Shown: positions 19,625-27,515 of the stretch, piece by piece | Position numbering within the stretch: the stretch's first letter is position 1 | How the letters are laid out: each line of letters starts with the position of its first letter | From: G965215145 sp965215145 | Lineage (GTDB): Bacteria; Bacteroidota; Rhodothermia; Rhodothermales; JANQRZ01 | Direction of reading: 5' to 3' | Length of the DNA: 64,000 nt | Assembly (NCBI GenBank): GCA_965215145.1 | Contig: OZ244038.1 | Coordinates: forward strand, 3,348,001-3,412,000 | Made by a program: the position numbers and the translations under genes | The notes under the pieces: generated by a model | Database searches by the model: none | What the model was told of the DNA's origin: nothing | The model's input: the letters and a program-made list of their open reading frames with translations, nothing else

Positions 19625-20326
19625 CTACTCCGGCAGCGCCTTGACGAACCCCTCGACGCCCCGCTCGCGGAGCCGCCCCTCCCCCTCGGCCGCCGCCTCA
19701 ACCGTCGGGTAGATCCCGTAGCAGACCCGGTAAACCGTCCGTCCCTCGACGGCGACGGGGTGCACCCACGCGCCGCGCAGCTCCGCCACCCGGGCCATCG
19801 CGCGGGGCCGCTCGGAGAACGAGGCCACCTGCACGGTGTAGCCGCTGACGCTCCGGGCGAGGGCCGGCTGCACGGGGACGGTGGCCTCGCGCTCGGCGGC
19901 TTGGGCCTGGCGGCGGAGACGCTCGACGCGGGCTTCGAGGTACGCCACCTCGTCGGGGTCGAGGCGGAGGACGAGCGCGGCGCCCCGCGGCGGGAGGCCG
20001 AGTTGGTCGGCGGCGCGGGCGGAGAGGCGGACGAGCCCCTCGCCCTCCGGGAGCCGGTCGTTGACGCGGGCGGTGACGGCGGCGCCGTTGCGCGGGTTCT
20101 CGAGCCGCACGAGCGTCCCGAACGGGAGCGAGGCGTGGGCGACGGTGAGGCGCTCGGGGTTGTAGGGCTCGCCGCTGGCCGTGGGGCCGCCGGACGCGTA
20201 GCGGAGCGCGTGCCCCTGCTCGACGGACCGGACCTCGAAGGGGTCGGTGGCATCCTGCGCCGCGGCGGGGGTGAGGGGGCAGAGTCCCACGAGAGCGCAG
20301 AGGCAGACGGCGAGCGGGCGGGGCAT
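19625..20326 (-). CDS. rlpA: RlpA-like double-psi beta-barrel protein with SPOR domain
   Basis: The protein (233 residues from the ATG at 20326) has a signal peptide ending PAAAQ and a double-psi beta-barrel domain (about 35-130). That domain has the RlpA signature YASGGPTASGEPYNPERLTVAHASLPFGTLVRLEN and RVNDRLPEGEG, keeping the histidine and aspartate of lytic transglycosylase RlpA. A short coiled region precedes a C-terminal SPOR domain (about 160-233, SGYTVQVASFSERPRAMA), which binds glycan strands stripped of peptide stems at division septa. The role is probably septal murein cleavage. An upstream ATG at 20353 would add nine residues (MPPPPPRFV). The -7 element TACCTTGC lies 7 bases before that codon, so I prefer 20326. 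Confidence 0.88.
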   Translation of the reverse strand: MPRPLAVCLCALVGLCPLTPAAAQDATDPFEVRSVEQGHALRYASGGPTASGEPYNPERLTVAHASLPFGTLVRLENPRNGAAVTARVNDRLPEGEGLVRLSARAADQLGLPPRGAALVLRLDPDEVAYLEARVERLRRQAQAAEREATVPVQPALARSVSGYTVQVASFSERPRAMARVAELRGAWVHPVAVEGRTVYRVCYGIYPTVEAAAEGEGRLRERGVEGFVKALPE

Positions 20327-20360
20327 GACGAAGCGGGGCGGTGGGGGAGGCATCCGTGTA

Positions 20361-20368
20361 GCAAGGTA
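20361..20368 (-). promoter_or_regulatory. Putative -7 element of the rlpA-like gene
   Basis: The minus strand reads TACCTTGC about 34 bases before the preferred start at 20326 and only 7 bases before the alternative ATG at 20353. It therefore helps decide the start. Confidence 0.4.
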
Positions 20369-20444
20369 GGCGATGGGTCGGCGCCCTGAACGGTTCTTCA
20401 GGCTGATAGCGTTTGCGCCGATCCTGGAGGAGCCCCCGGCGTAC

Positions 20445-20452
20445 TATCTTTT
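20445..20452 (+). promoter_or_regulatory. Putative -7 element of plsY
   Basis: TATCTTTT lies about 56 bases before the plsY ATG. A TTTG at 20412-20415 is present upstream, but the spacing (29 bases) is longer than usual for a -33 element. Confidence 0.4.
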
Positions 20453-20508
20453 CTGGCCGTCTCCCCTGCTCCGGGCTCCCTTCCCCGCGAGCGCCTCCGC
20501 CCCTGCCC

Positions 20509-21153
20509 ATGCTCACCTTCGCCGTCATCCTCGCGCTCAGCTACCTCGTCGGCTCGATCCCGACGAGCATCCTCGTCTCTCGCGCGCGCGGCGTCGACAT
20601 CCGCGCCCACGGCAGCGGCAACGCCGGGGCGACGAACGTCTTCCGCGTGCTCGGCCCCAAGCTCGGCGTGGGCGTGATGGTGCTCGACCTGCTCAAGGGC
20701 GTCGTCGCCGTCGGCCTGATCGCGCTGATCCGCATCGACGGCGAGCCGGCGTGGATGGCGCCGAACGCGACGGGGTGGCTGATGGTGGCGGCGGGCGCGG
20801 CGGCCGTGCTCGGCCACATCTACACGATCTACGCGGGGTTCAAGGGCGGCAAGGGCGTCGCCACGGGGGCGGGCGTGGCGCTGGCGCTGGCGCCGGTGCC
20901 GGTCCTCGTCGGGGCCGTCCTCTTTGGGGCCATCGTGGCGCTAACGCGCTACGTCTCGCTCGCCTCGATGGTGGCGGCCTCGTCGCTGCCGCTGACGCAG
21001 CTCGTCCGCGAGTGGGTCTTCGGCATCGACGTGCCGGCGCCGATGATGTGGTTCTGCGCGGTGATCCCGTTCCTGATCCTGTTCACGCACCGGACCAACA
21101 TCGGGCGGCTGCTGCACGGGCAGGAGAGCCGGATCACCACGAAGCGCGGCTAG
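20509..21153 (+). CDS. plsY: Glycerol-3-phosphate acyltransferase PlsY
   Basis: PlsY is an inner-membrane enzyme that transfers an acyl group from acyl-phosphate to glycerol-3-phosphate, the first committed step of phospholipid synthesis. The 214-residue sequence has the expected multi-helix topology and all three cytoplasmic loop motifs: SIPTSILVSRARGVDIRAHGSGNAGATNVFRVLG, GHIYTIYAGFKGGKGVATGAG, and HRTNIGRLLHGQESRI near the C-terminus. The ATG at 20509 begins the first membrane helix. It is convergent with the TesA-like gene, with a 20-base gap. Confidence 0.96.
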   Translation: MLTFAVILALSYLVGSIPTSILVSRARGVDIRAHGSGNAGATNVFRVLGPKLGVGVMVLDLLKGVVAVGLIALIRIDGEPAWMAPNATGWLMVAAGAAAVLGHIYTIYAGFKGGKGVATGAGVALALAPVPVLVGAVLFGAIVALTRYVSLASMVAASSLPLTQLVREWVFGIDVPAPMMWFCAVIPFLILFTHRTNIGRLLHGQESRITTKRG

Positions 21154-21173
21154 GCGTCCCCCGCCCTTCTCCA

Positions 21174-21884
21174 TCACCCGGCGCGCGCGGCGCGGGCCTC
21201 CTCGACCACGGGCCGCAGCGCCGCCCACACCGTCTCGGCCATGACGCGCTGCCCGGCCGCCGTCGGGTGGACCCCGTCGGGCTGGTTCATCGCGGGGACG
21301 CCGCCGACGCCGTCGAGCAGGAACGGGATGAGGGTCACGCCCTTCGCCTCGGCGATGGCGGGGTAGACGGCGCTGAACTCGCGGCCGTAGGCGCCGCCCA
21401 TGTTCGTCGGGATCATCATGCCGGCCAGCACGATCCGCACGTCGGGGTTCGCCGCGCGGGCGCGCTCGATGAGGGCGGTGAGGTTCTGCCGGAGCGCCCG
21501 CGGCGAGAGCCCGCGGAGGCCGTCGTTGGCGCCGAGCGCGAGCACGAGCACGTCCACCCGGTGCTGGTCGAGGTACCACCCGATCCGGCTGAGCCCGCCG
21601 GCCGACGTGTCACCGCTGACGCCGGCGTTGACGGTGCGGACGGGGACGCCGAGCGAGTCGAACCGGGCCTGGAGGAGCGCGGGGTACGCCCCCTCGGTGC
21701 CGCTGGGAAGGCCGTAGCCGGCGGTCAGGCTGTCGCCGAGGTAGAGGACGGTGAGGGCGTCGGCGGGCACGGGGTCAGCGGGGGTGGCAGCCGGGGCGGC
21801 TTCGGCTGGGGCCGGTGGAGCCTCAAGCTCGCCGCCGCACGCGGTCAGCAGAAGCGCGGTCAGGAGTGGGAGGAGGAGACGCAT
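21174..21884 (-). CDS. TesA-like SGNH lipoprotein esterase
   Basis: This 236-residue SGNH hydrolase is related to TesA (arylesterase/lysophospholipase/thioesterase I). The lipobox TACG (Cys16) predicts a lipoprotein, unlike soluble periplasmic TesA. Family blocks are present in order: block I YLGDSLTAGYGL with the serine nucleophile, the oxyanion glycine in NAGVSGDTSAGGLSRI, block III ALGANDGLRGL, and block V QPDGVHPTAAGQ with the Asp-His pair. The gene is divergent from the YbbA/YbbP ABC transporter, the arrangement known from E. coli tesA-ybbAP, suggesting a shared role in envelope lipid or lipoprotein handling. A 10-bp palindrome TGTTGCAACA (21945-21954) lies in the divergent promoter region. 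Confidence 0.93.
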   Translation of the reverse strand: MRLLLPLLTALLLTACGGELEAPPAPAEAAPAATPADPVPADALTVLYLGDSLTAGYGLPSGTEGAYPALLQARFDSLGVPVRTVNAGVSGDTSAGGLSRIGWYLDQHRVDVLVLALGANDGLRGLSPRALRQNLTALIERARAANPDVRIVLAGMMIPTNMGGAYGREFSAVYPAIAEAKGVTLIPFLLDGVGGVPAMNQPDGVHPTAAGQRVMAETVWAALRPVVEEARAARAG

Positions 21885-22065
21885 GGTTCGGGGGGCGGCG
21901 GGGTCCGTCCACCGAGCGGGGCGGCGGCGGTTCCGGCGGAATCTTGTTGCAACAGGCTCTTCACCCCGGCGTTATCCCGCGCGAGTGCTGGCCCGACGAT
22001 GGGCACGGCACCGCGGAGTGCCGGTCACTCCGCTCAGCCCCTACGAGGTTTCGCCCGTCCCTGCC

Positions 22066-22818
22066 GTGTCCCTTGCCCTCTCCGTCCGCGATCTCACCAA
22101 GACCTTCGAGAGCGGGAGCCGCCGGCTGACCGTGCTCGACGGTGTCTCGTTCGACCTCGAAGACGGGGCGACGTGCGCCGTCGTGGGCCCGAGCGGGAGC
22201 GGGAAGACGACGCTGCTCGGCCTCGCCGCGGGGCTCGACCGCCCGACGGCGGGCACCGTCACGCTCTGTGGCGAACCCCTCGCGGCGCTCGACGAGGACG
22301 ACCGCGCCGAGGTCCGAGGGAAGGGCGTCGGGTTCATCTTCCAGCAGTTCAGGCTGATCCCGACGCTGACGGCGCTGGAGAACGTCGAGGTGCCGTTGGC
22401 GCTGCGAGGCCGGGGCGCCCGCGACGAGGCGGCGGCCCTGCTCGACCGCGTCGGGCTCGGCGACCGCCTCGGGCACTATCCGACCCAGCTCTCCGGCGGC
22501 GAGCAGCAGCGGGTCGCCCTCGCGCGCGCCTTCATCAACCGCCCCCGCATCCTCTTCGCCGACGAGCCCACCGGCAACCTCGACGCCGAGACGAGCGCGA
22601 CCATCGAGGACCTCCTGTTCGGGCTGAACCGGGAGGCCGGCACCGCCCTCGTCGTCGTCACCCACGACGCCGCGCTCGCCCAGAAGACCGAGCGGATCCT
22701 CCGGCTCCACGGCGGCCGGCTGGTCTCGGACGAGCCCATCGGGTCCCGGCTGCCCGAAGCCGAGCGCGACAACGGGCAGGTGCCGGCTTTAGGAAAGGAC
22801 GAGCGGAAGAGTGGATGA
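22066..22818 (+). CDS. ybbA: ABC transporter ATP-binding protein (YbbA/LolD-like)
   Basis: The roughly 250-residue ATPase belongs to the MacB/LolD-type group. It shows Walker A GPSGSGKTTL, the Q-loop with FQQFRLIPTLTALENVEVPL (diagnostic of the LolD/YbbA/FtsE group), the signature LSGGEQQRVALARAFINRP, Walker B ILFADEPTGNLD, and the H-loop VVVTHD. It should power the adjacent FtsX-type permease. No ATG is suitable; I chose GTG 22066 (SLALSVRDLTKTF), while GTG 22018 would add 16 residues. The C-terminal tail of about 20 residues runs into an intergenic inverted repeat. The gene is divergent from the TesA-like esterase and 69 bases upstream of the permease gene. Confidence 0.93.
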   Translation: MSLALSVRDLTKTFESGSRRLTVLDGVSFDLEDGATCAVVGPSGSGKTTLLGLAAGLDRPTAGTVTLCGEPLAALDEDDRAEVRGKGVGFIFQQFRLIPTLTALENVEVPLALRGRGARDEAAALLDRVGLGDRLGHYPTQLSGGEQQRVALARAFINRPRILFADEPTGNLDAETSATIEDLLFGLNREAGTALVVVTHDAALAQKTERILRLHGGRLVSDEPIGSRLPEAERDNGQVPALGKDERKSG

Positions 22819-22887
22819 GAGGAGGACTGCTGCCTCAGCCTCCCGTCAACCCCTCCTCCACTCCCCCCTTCTTCCTCTCCTCCATTC
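22792..22887. repeat. Imperfect purine/pyrimidine inverted repeat between ybbA and ybbP
   Basis: A purine-rich arm (about 22792-22834) is partly complementary to a pyrimidine-rich arm (about 22853-22887), roughly 12 matches in the best 16-base block. It covers the end of ybbA, including its stop, and stops at the ybbP ATG. Composition and placement resemble the better-paired element at 18843-18920. Confidence 0.5.
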
Positions 22888-25416
22888 ATGCCCTTCGCCC
22901 TGAACTTCGCGTGGCAGGACAGCCGGAGCGCCCGGCGCCGCCTCCTCCTCTTCGTCTCCGCCATGGCCCTCGGCGTGGCGGCCCTCGTGGCGATCCAGTC
23001 GTTCGGCGACAGCCTCTCGGCGGCCGTGGCCGAGGAGGCGAAGGCGCTCGCCAGCGCCGACCTCAACGTCTACGCCGTCCGCCCGCTGACCCCCGCCGAG
23101 GAGGCGCTCACCGACTCGCTCGCCCGCGCCACCGGCGCCGAGACGGCCGAGCAGTGGGTGTTCTCCTCGATGGCGTACTTCCCAGAGAGCGGCGGCTCGC
23201 GGCTCGTACAGACCCGCGCCACCGACGGCCCCTTCCCGTTCTACGGCGAGGTGGTCACGACGCCGGCCGGGCAGAACGAGGTCTACCAGCAGCAGGGGGA
23301 AGCGCTCGTCGATGCTTCCCTGATGCTCCAGTTCGAGGCGGAGGTCGGGGACTCGGTGCGGGTCGGGGAGCGGACGTACCGGATCGCGGGGCGGGTCGAG
23401 GAGGCGGCCGGGGAGCCGGGCATCGGGGCGTTCGTCGCGCCGCGGGTCTACGTCCCCCTCGCCGGGCTCGACTCCACGCTCGTCGGCTTCGGCAGCCGCG
23501 TCGAGCGGAACACCTACTTCCGCCTCCCCGACGGCGCCGACGCCGAGGCGGTCTTCGCGTCCATCCGCCCGACGCTCACCCAGATGAACCTCCGCGGCTG
23601 GACGGCCGGCGGGGTGCAGAGCGACTGGAACAACGCCCTCGGCGACCTCAGCCGGTTCCTCGCGCTGGTGGGGTTCGTGGCGCTCCTGCTCGGCGGGGTG
23701 GGGGTGGCGAGTGCGGTCACGGTGTACGTCCGCCAGAAGGCCGACACCGTGGCGACGCTGCGGTGTCTCGGCGCGCGGGCGGGGCAGGCGCTCCGGGCCT
23801 ACGTGGCGCAGGCGGCGGCGCTCGGGCTCGCGGCGTCCGTGGCCGGCGCAGCGCTCGGACTCGCGGTGCAGACGCTGCTGCCGCGCGTGCTCGGGCCGTT
23901 CCTCCCCGTCGAGGTCCCGTTCGCGGTGTCGTGGCCGGCGGTGCTGACGGGGATCGCGGTCGGGCTCGCGGTGGCGCTGGGGTTCGCGCTGCTCCCGCTC
24001 CTCCGCGTCCGCCGCATCCCCCCGCTCATGGCGATCCGCTCGGACGCCGCAGCAGAAGGCGGGCGTGACCCACTGCGTTGGCTCGTCGCCGCCGTGCTGG
24101 CCGTCGGCGTCGGCTTGTTCGCGTGGGCGCAGACGGGCGACGCGCGGGCGGCCGTCGGCTTCCCCGTCGGGGTGGCGGCGGCGCTCGGGCTGCTCGCCCT
24201 CGTGGCGCGGGCGACGATGTGGGCCGTCCGCCGGCTCGCGCCGCGCGGCATCCCGTACGTGTGGCGGCAGGGCCTCGCCAACCTCTACCGGCCGGGCAAT
24301 CAGACGCTGATCCTGCTGCTCACCCTCGGCCTCGGGACGTTCCTGATCCTCACCCTCTACCTCGTCCAGTTCTCGCTGCTCGACCGCCTCGCGCTGCCCG
24401 GCGGCGACGACGACCGGCCGGGGATGATCCTGTTCGACATCCAGCCCGAGCAGGTGGCGGAGGTCGAGGCCGCGATCCGCGCCGAGGGCGCCCCTGTGCT
24501 CGACCGCGTCTCCGTCGTCACGATGCGGCTGGCCGCCATCGAAGGCCGCCCCGCCGCCGCGATCCGCGCCGACTCCGCCAGCCAGATCGATGACTGGGCG
24601 CTCCGCCGCGAGTACCGCTCGACGTACCGCGCTTCGCTCACCGACACCGAGGAGCTGACGGCCGGCACGTTCACCGGCCAGTACGACGGCGACGGCTCCG
24701 TCCCCGTCTCCCTCTCCACCGACATCGCGGAGGAGTTGAATGTGGGAGTCGGGGACCGGCTGACGTGGGACGTGGGCGGGGTGCCGGTCGAGAGCGTCGT
24801 CGGGAGCCTGCGGCTGGTGGACTGGGGGCAGGTCCAGCCCAACTTCTTCGCCGTCTTCCCCCAGGGGCCGCTCGACCGCGCGCCGCAGTTCAACATCGTG
24901 CTGACCAGGACGGAGGGGCCGGAGGCCGCCGCGCAGCTTCAGCGCTCCATCGTCCGCGCCTTCCCGAACGTTTCGGTGGTGGACGTCCGGCTCGTGCTGG
25001 GGCTGATCGAGGGGGTGCTCGGGCGGGTCGGGTTCGTACTCCAGTTCATGGCGCTGTTCTCGATCGCGACGGGGCTCGTCGTGCTGGCCGGGGCGGTGCT
25101 GATCGCGCGGCTCCAGCGGATCGAGGAGAGCGTCTTGCTCCGGACGCTCGGCGCGAGCCGGAGGCAGGTCCGCCGGATCCTCGTGGCGGAGTACGCCCTG
25201 CTCGGCTTCCTCGGCGCACTCGTCGGGGTAGTGCTCGCGGTCGGCGGGGCGTGGGCGCTGGCGGCGTTCGTGTTCGACGCGCCGTTCGTGCCGTCGTGGG
25301 GGGCGCTCGCGCTGGCACTCGTCGTGGTTCCGCTGCTGACGGTGATCGTCGGCCTCTCGGGCAGCCGCGGCGTCCTCGGCCGCCCTCCGCTGGAGGTGCT
25401 GCGCACGGCAGGGTGA
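22888..25416 (+). CDS. ybbP: FtsX-type ABC transporter permease (YbbP-like)
   Basis: This 842-residue inner-membrane protein has the YbbP layout: an N-terminal helix (about 18-42), a roughly 200-residue periplasmic domain, and a first FtsX block (about 255-385, four helices, ending RRIPPLMAIRSD). A central membrane pair (about 395-480) and a second periplasmic domain (about 490-705) follow, then a final FtsX block (about 710-842, ending RPPLEVLRTAG). The TLGASRRQVRRILVAEYALLG coupling loop is typical for contacting the ATPase. With YbbA and the divergent TesA-like esterase it reconstitutes the ybbA-ybbP-tesA cluster. The substrate is not established in the family; lipid or lipoprotein extraction is a reasonable guess. 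Confidence 0.93.
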   Translation: MPFALNFAWQDSRSARRRLLLFVSAMALGVAALVAIQSFGDSLSAAVAEEAKALASADLNVYAVRPLTPAEEALTDSLARATGAETAEQWVFSSMAYFPESGGSRLVQTRATDGPFPFYGEVVTTPAGQNEVYQQQGEALVDASLMLQFEAEVGDSVRVGERTYRIAGRVEEAAGEPGIGAFVAPRVYVPLAGLDSTLVGFGSRVERNTYFRLPDGADAEAVFASIRPTLTQMNLRGWTAGGVQSDWNNALGDLSRFLALVGFVALLLGGVGVASAVTVYVRQKADTVATLRCLGARAGQALRAYVAQAAALGLAASVAGAALGLAVQTLLPRVLGPFLPVEVPFAVSWPAVLTGIAVGLAVALGFALLPLLRVRRIPPLMAIRSDAAAEGGRDPLRWLVAAVLAVGVGLFAWAQTGDARAAVGFPVGVAAALGLLALVARATMWAVRRLAPRGIPYVWRQGLANLYRPGNQTLILLLTLGLGTFLILTLYLVQFSLLDRLALPGGDDDRPGMILFDIQPEQVAEVEAAIRAEGAPVLDRVSVVTMRLAAIEGRPAAAIRADSASQIDDWALRREYRSTYRASLTDTEELTAGTFTGQYDGDGSVPVSLSTDIAEELNVGVGDRLTWDVGGVPVESVVGSLRLVDWGQVQPNFFAVFPQGPLDRAPQFNIVLTRTEGPEAAAQLQRSIVRAFPNVSVVDVRLVLGLIEGVLGRVGFVLQFMALFSIATGLVVLAGAVLIARLQRIEESVLLRTLGASRRQVRRILVAEYALLGFLGALVGVVLAVGGAWALAAFVFDAPFVPSWGALALALVVVPLLTVIVGLSGSRGVLGRPPLEVLRTAG

Positions 25417-25452
25417 CGGTTGCACTTGGGATGGCTGGTCGTCTATGTAGAC

Positions 25453-26073
25453 ATGCCGCCCGTCGAGTTCAACCCCCGCATCCACCACCGCCGCTCCGTC
25501 CGCCTGCCGGGGCACGGCTACGCGGGCGGGTGGTATTTCGTGACGGTCTGCACCTACGAACGGGCCTGCACCCTCGGGAAGGTGGTAGGCGGGGAGATGC
25601 TCCTGTCCGCCCTCGGGGAGGTCGTGCGCGAGGAGTGGCTGCGGACGGGAGAGGTCCGGCGGGAGGTCGTGCTCGACGCCTTCGTGGTGATGCCGAACCA
25701 CGTCCACGGCATCGTCGGCATCCGGGAGGGCGCCACCGGTCCCGACGTGGGCGGCGGTCCCGACGTGGGCGGCGGTCCCGATCCCATCGCCAACCCTGTA
25801 GGGGCGACCGGCCGGTCGCCCCTACGGCGAGGCCCAGATGCACGACCCGGCCCCCCACCACGTTCGCTTTGCTCCCTTATGGCCGGGTTCAAATCGAGCG
25901 CCACCAAACGCATCAACCGGCTGCGCGGGACGCCCGGCGCGGCGGTGTGGCAGCGGAGCTACTGGGACCGCGTCGTCCGCGGCGAGCGCGAGCTGCGGCT
26001 GGCGCGGCGCTATGTCGAGGAGAACCCGCTGCGGTGGGAGCGCGACCAGCTCTACCCCGACGCCGATGGCTGA
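25453..26073 (+). CDS. REP-associated tyrosine transposase (RAYT, Y1/HUH family)
   Basis: The 206-residue protein is a single-strand HUH nuclease of the IS200-like Y1 family. It opens with the family signature GYAGGWYFVTVCTYERA, has the metal-binding PNHVH pair (His83, His85), and keeps the tyrosine-containing helix RRYVEENPLRW (Tyr187 likely nucleophile). RAYTs cut and join REP palindromes and are thought to spread them. Between the HUH strand and the tyrosine helix there is a roughly 50-residue insert made of an 18-bp tandem repeat (VGGGPD) and a complete REP palindrome, all in frame. The ATG at 25453 fits the family N-terminus. The stop lies 22 bases inside the convergent rimK frame. There are no flanking terminal inverted repeats, as usual for domesticated RAYTs. 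Confidence 0.92.
   Translation: MPPVEFNPRIHHRRSVRLPGHGYAGGWYFVTVCTYERACTLGKVVGGEMLLSALGEVVREEWLRTGEVRREVVLDAFVVMPNHVHGIVGIREGATGPDVGGGPDVGGGPDPIANPVGATGRSPLRRGPDARPGPPPRSLCSLMAGFKSSATKRINRLRGTPGAAVWQRSYWDRVVRGERELRLARRYVEENPLRWERDQLYPDADG
25738..25782. repeat. 18-bp in-frame tandem repeat in the RAYT gene
   Basis: An 18-bp unit (GGTCCCGACGTGGGCGGC) occurs twice in tandem and a third partial copy follows. It encodes a GPDVGG repeat in the insert that precedes the REP palindrome. It is probably a replication-slippage product in a non-structured loop. Confidence 0.8.
25798..25825. repeat. REP palindrome inside the RAYT reading frame
   Basis: This perfect 28-bp palindrome (half-site GTAGGGGCGACCGG plus its reverse complement) is identical to the copy at 1071-1098. 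It lies inside the RAYT gene, is read through in frame as VGATGRSPL, and leaves the downstream tyrosine motif intact. It suggests a REP landed in, or evolved within, the gene of its own presumed transposase. Confidence 0.9.
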
Positions 26074-26967
26074 CGCTTCAAGGGAGGACGCTGCTCAAGC
26101 GCCCGTTCGATGTGCTGGACGACGAGCCCCGCCACGTCCTTCCCCGTCGCCTGCTCGATCCCCTCCAGCCCCGGCGACGAGTTCACCTCCAGGACCAGCG
26201 GGCCGCGCGCCGAGCGGAGGATGTCCACGCCGGCGGCGCGGAGGCCGAGCGCCTTCGCCGCCTGCACGGCCGTCTTCCGCTCGGCCGGGCTGATCTTCGC
26301 CACCGCCGCCGAGCCGCCGCGGTGGAGGTTCGCTCCGGAACTCGCCCTCGGCGCCGCGCCGCTCCATCGCCGCGACGACCTTCTCGCCGACGACGAGGCA
26401 GCGGAGGTCCGAGCCGCCGGCCTCGGCGATGAACTCCTGCACGAGGAGGTACGCCTTGAGCCCGCGGAACGCCTGGATCACGCTCTCGGCCGCCTTCTTC
26501 GTCTCGCACAGCACGACGCCCACGCCCTGCGTCCCCTCCAGCAGCTTCACGATCAGCGGCGGCCCGCCGACCGCCTTGATGACATCTCCGACGGCGTCGG
26601 CCTCATGGGCGAAGGCCGTCACCGGCAGCCCGATGCCGTGCTTGGCGAGGAGCTGGTGCGCGCGGAGCTTGTCGCGGCTGCGGGTGATGGCGACGCTGCC
26701 GTTGAGGCAGTAGACCCCCATCGCCTCGAGCTGCCGGACGACGGCGAGGCCGTAGAACGTGATGCTCGCCCCGATCCGCGGGATCACGGCGTCGAGGCCC
26801 TCGACGTGCTGGCCGTGGAGGTGGAGCTCGGGGCCGGCGGCGGCGAGGTGGATCGTGCACGCGAGGGTGTCGAGCGTGCGGACGGCGTGGCCGCGCGCCT
26901 CCGCGGCCTCGACGAGGCGGCGGGTAGAATAGAGCCCTTCGTTGCGGGTGAGGATGCCGAGGTTCAT
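26052..26967 (-). pseudogene. rimK: Ribosomal protein S6 modification protein RimK, with a single-base frameshift
   Basis: The product is an ATP-grasp amino-acid ligase of the RimK family, which adds glutamates to the S6 C-terminus. The frame from 26967 gives the first about 209 residues (MNLGILTRNEG, IPRIGASITFYG, NGSVAITRSRDKL, IVKLLEGTQGVGVVL, VQEFIAEAGGSDLRCLVVG). The rest (MAKISPAERKTAVQAAKALGL through VLEVNSSPGLEGIE) is in another frame. An extra C at about 26341 breaks the expected GEFRSNLHRGG into GEFRSEPPP; removing it restores one continuous gene of about 304 codons. It is either a recent inactivation or a sequencing error. The last codons overlap the convergent RAYT gene by 22 bases. 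It is last in the pyrR-pyrB-protease-rimK unit. Confidence 0.85.
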
Positions 26968-26982
26968 AGGATTGGGTTGTGG

Positions 26983-27039
26983 GTTTTGAGTTGTGCGTTC
27001 AGAGCTCCTACTCGAGACTCATCACTCATAACTCAAGAC
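26983..27039. repeat. Imperfect inverted repeat upstream of rimK
   Basis: Arms 26983-27004 and 27018-27039 match at about 15 of 22 positions around a 13-base spacer. The arms contain TTGAGTT and AACTCAA. The right arm overlaps the last codons of the protease gene and the left arm ends just before the rimK start, so it lies in the intercistronic gap of the operon. Confidence 0.45.
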
Positions 27040-27515
27040 GGCTCGTAGAGCCTTGCGGCGTGGCGGACGCGGCCGTGAAGGTGGAGCGCCTGCGGGTCCA
27101 CGACGAGCCGGCCCCGCATGGCCTCCCGGCCGAGCAGCATCCGGAAGCGCATCGCGCGGCGGTCGGTGAGGGTGAGCTCGACGGGCCAGGGCTCGCCGTC
27201 GGGCGCGGCGCCGAGGGTGAGGGGAGTGCGGACCACGACGCGGTGCTCCTCCTGTCCGTTCGACGACACGATCGTCCGCTCGTCGACCACGTCGGCGCAG
27301 GCGAAGACCTCGACGCCCTCGTTCCCCCGGAGGGGGTGGACGCCGAAGCAGACCCGCCGCCGCCCACCCTCCTCGAAGAGGTCCATCGCGAAGGCGTGCA
27401 GTGCCGAGGTCTTCGCGCCGGTGTCCACCTTCACCTCGACGGCGGGCAGGCCGAGCGCCGGCAGCGCCACCCATTCCCTCCAACCGACGATGAGACGTTC
27501 CTCGGAATCGCTCAT
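27033..27515 (-). CDS. RimB-like retropepsin-fold ATP-dependent zinc protease
   Basis: This 160-residue protein belongs to the putative ATP-dependent zinc protease family (retropepsin-like, RimB type) that often sits beside rimK. It has the aspartic-protease motif VKVDTGAKTSALHA near residue 30, then RTPLTLG, and MLLGREAMRGRLVVDP near the C-terminus. In rimABK systems such a protease trims the poly-glutamate tail made on S6 by RimK, so the pair would control S6 modification. The start (MSDSEERLIVG) overlaps the pyrB stop by four bases (ATGA), indicating translational coupling. It is followed by the frameshifted rimK after 65 bases. Confidence 0.88.
   Translation of the reverse strand: MSDSEERLIVGWREWVALPALGLPAVEVKVDTGAKTSALHAFAMDLFEEGGRRRVCFGVHPLRGNEGVEVFACADVVDERTIVSSNGQEEHRVVVRTPLTLGAAPDGEPWPVELTLTDRRAMRFRMLLGREAMRGRLVVDPQALHLHGRVRHAARLYEPS

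Noticed and set aside
25420..25452. Upstream TTG start for the RAYT gene
   Set aside because: It would add eleven residues (MHLGWLVVYVD) not seen in RAYTs; the ATG at 25453 gives the family N-terminus.
22846..25707. 953-codon minus-strand frame opposite ybbP
   Set aside because: Antisense shadow of the FtsX permease gene; the translation is dominated by Arg, Gly, His and Asp and matches no fold.
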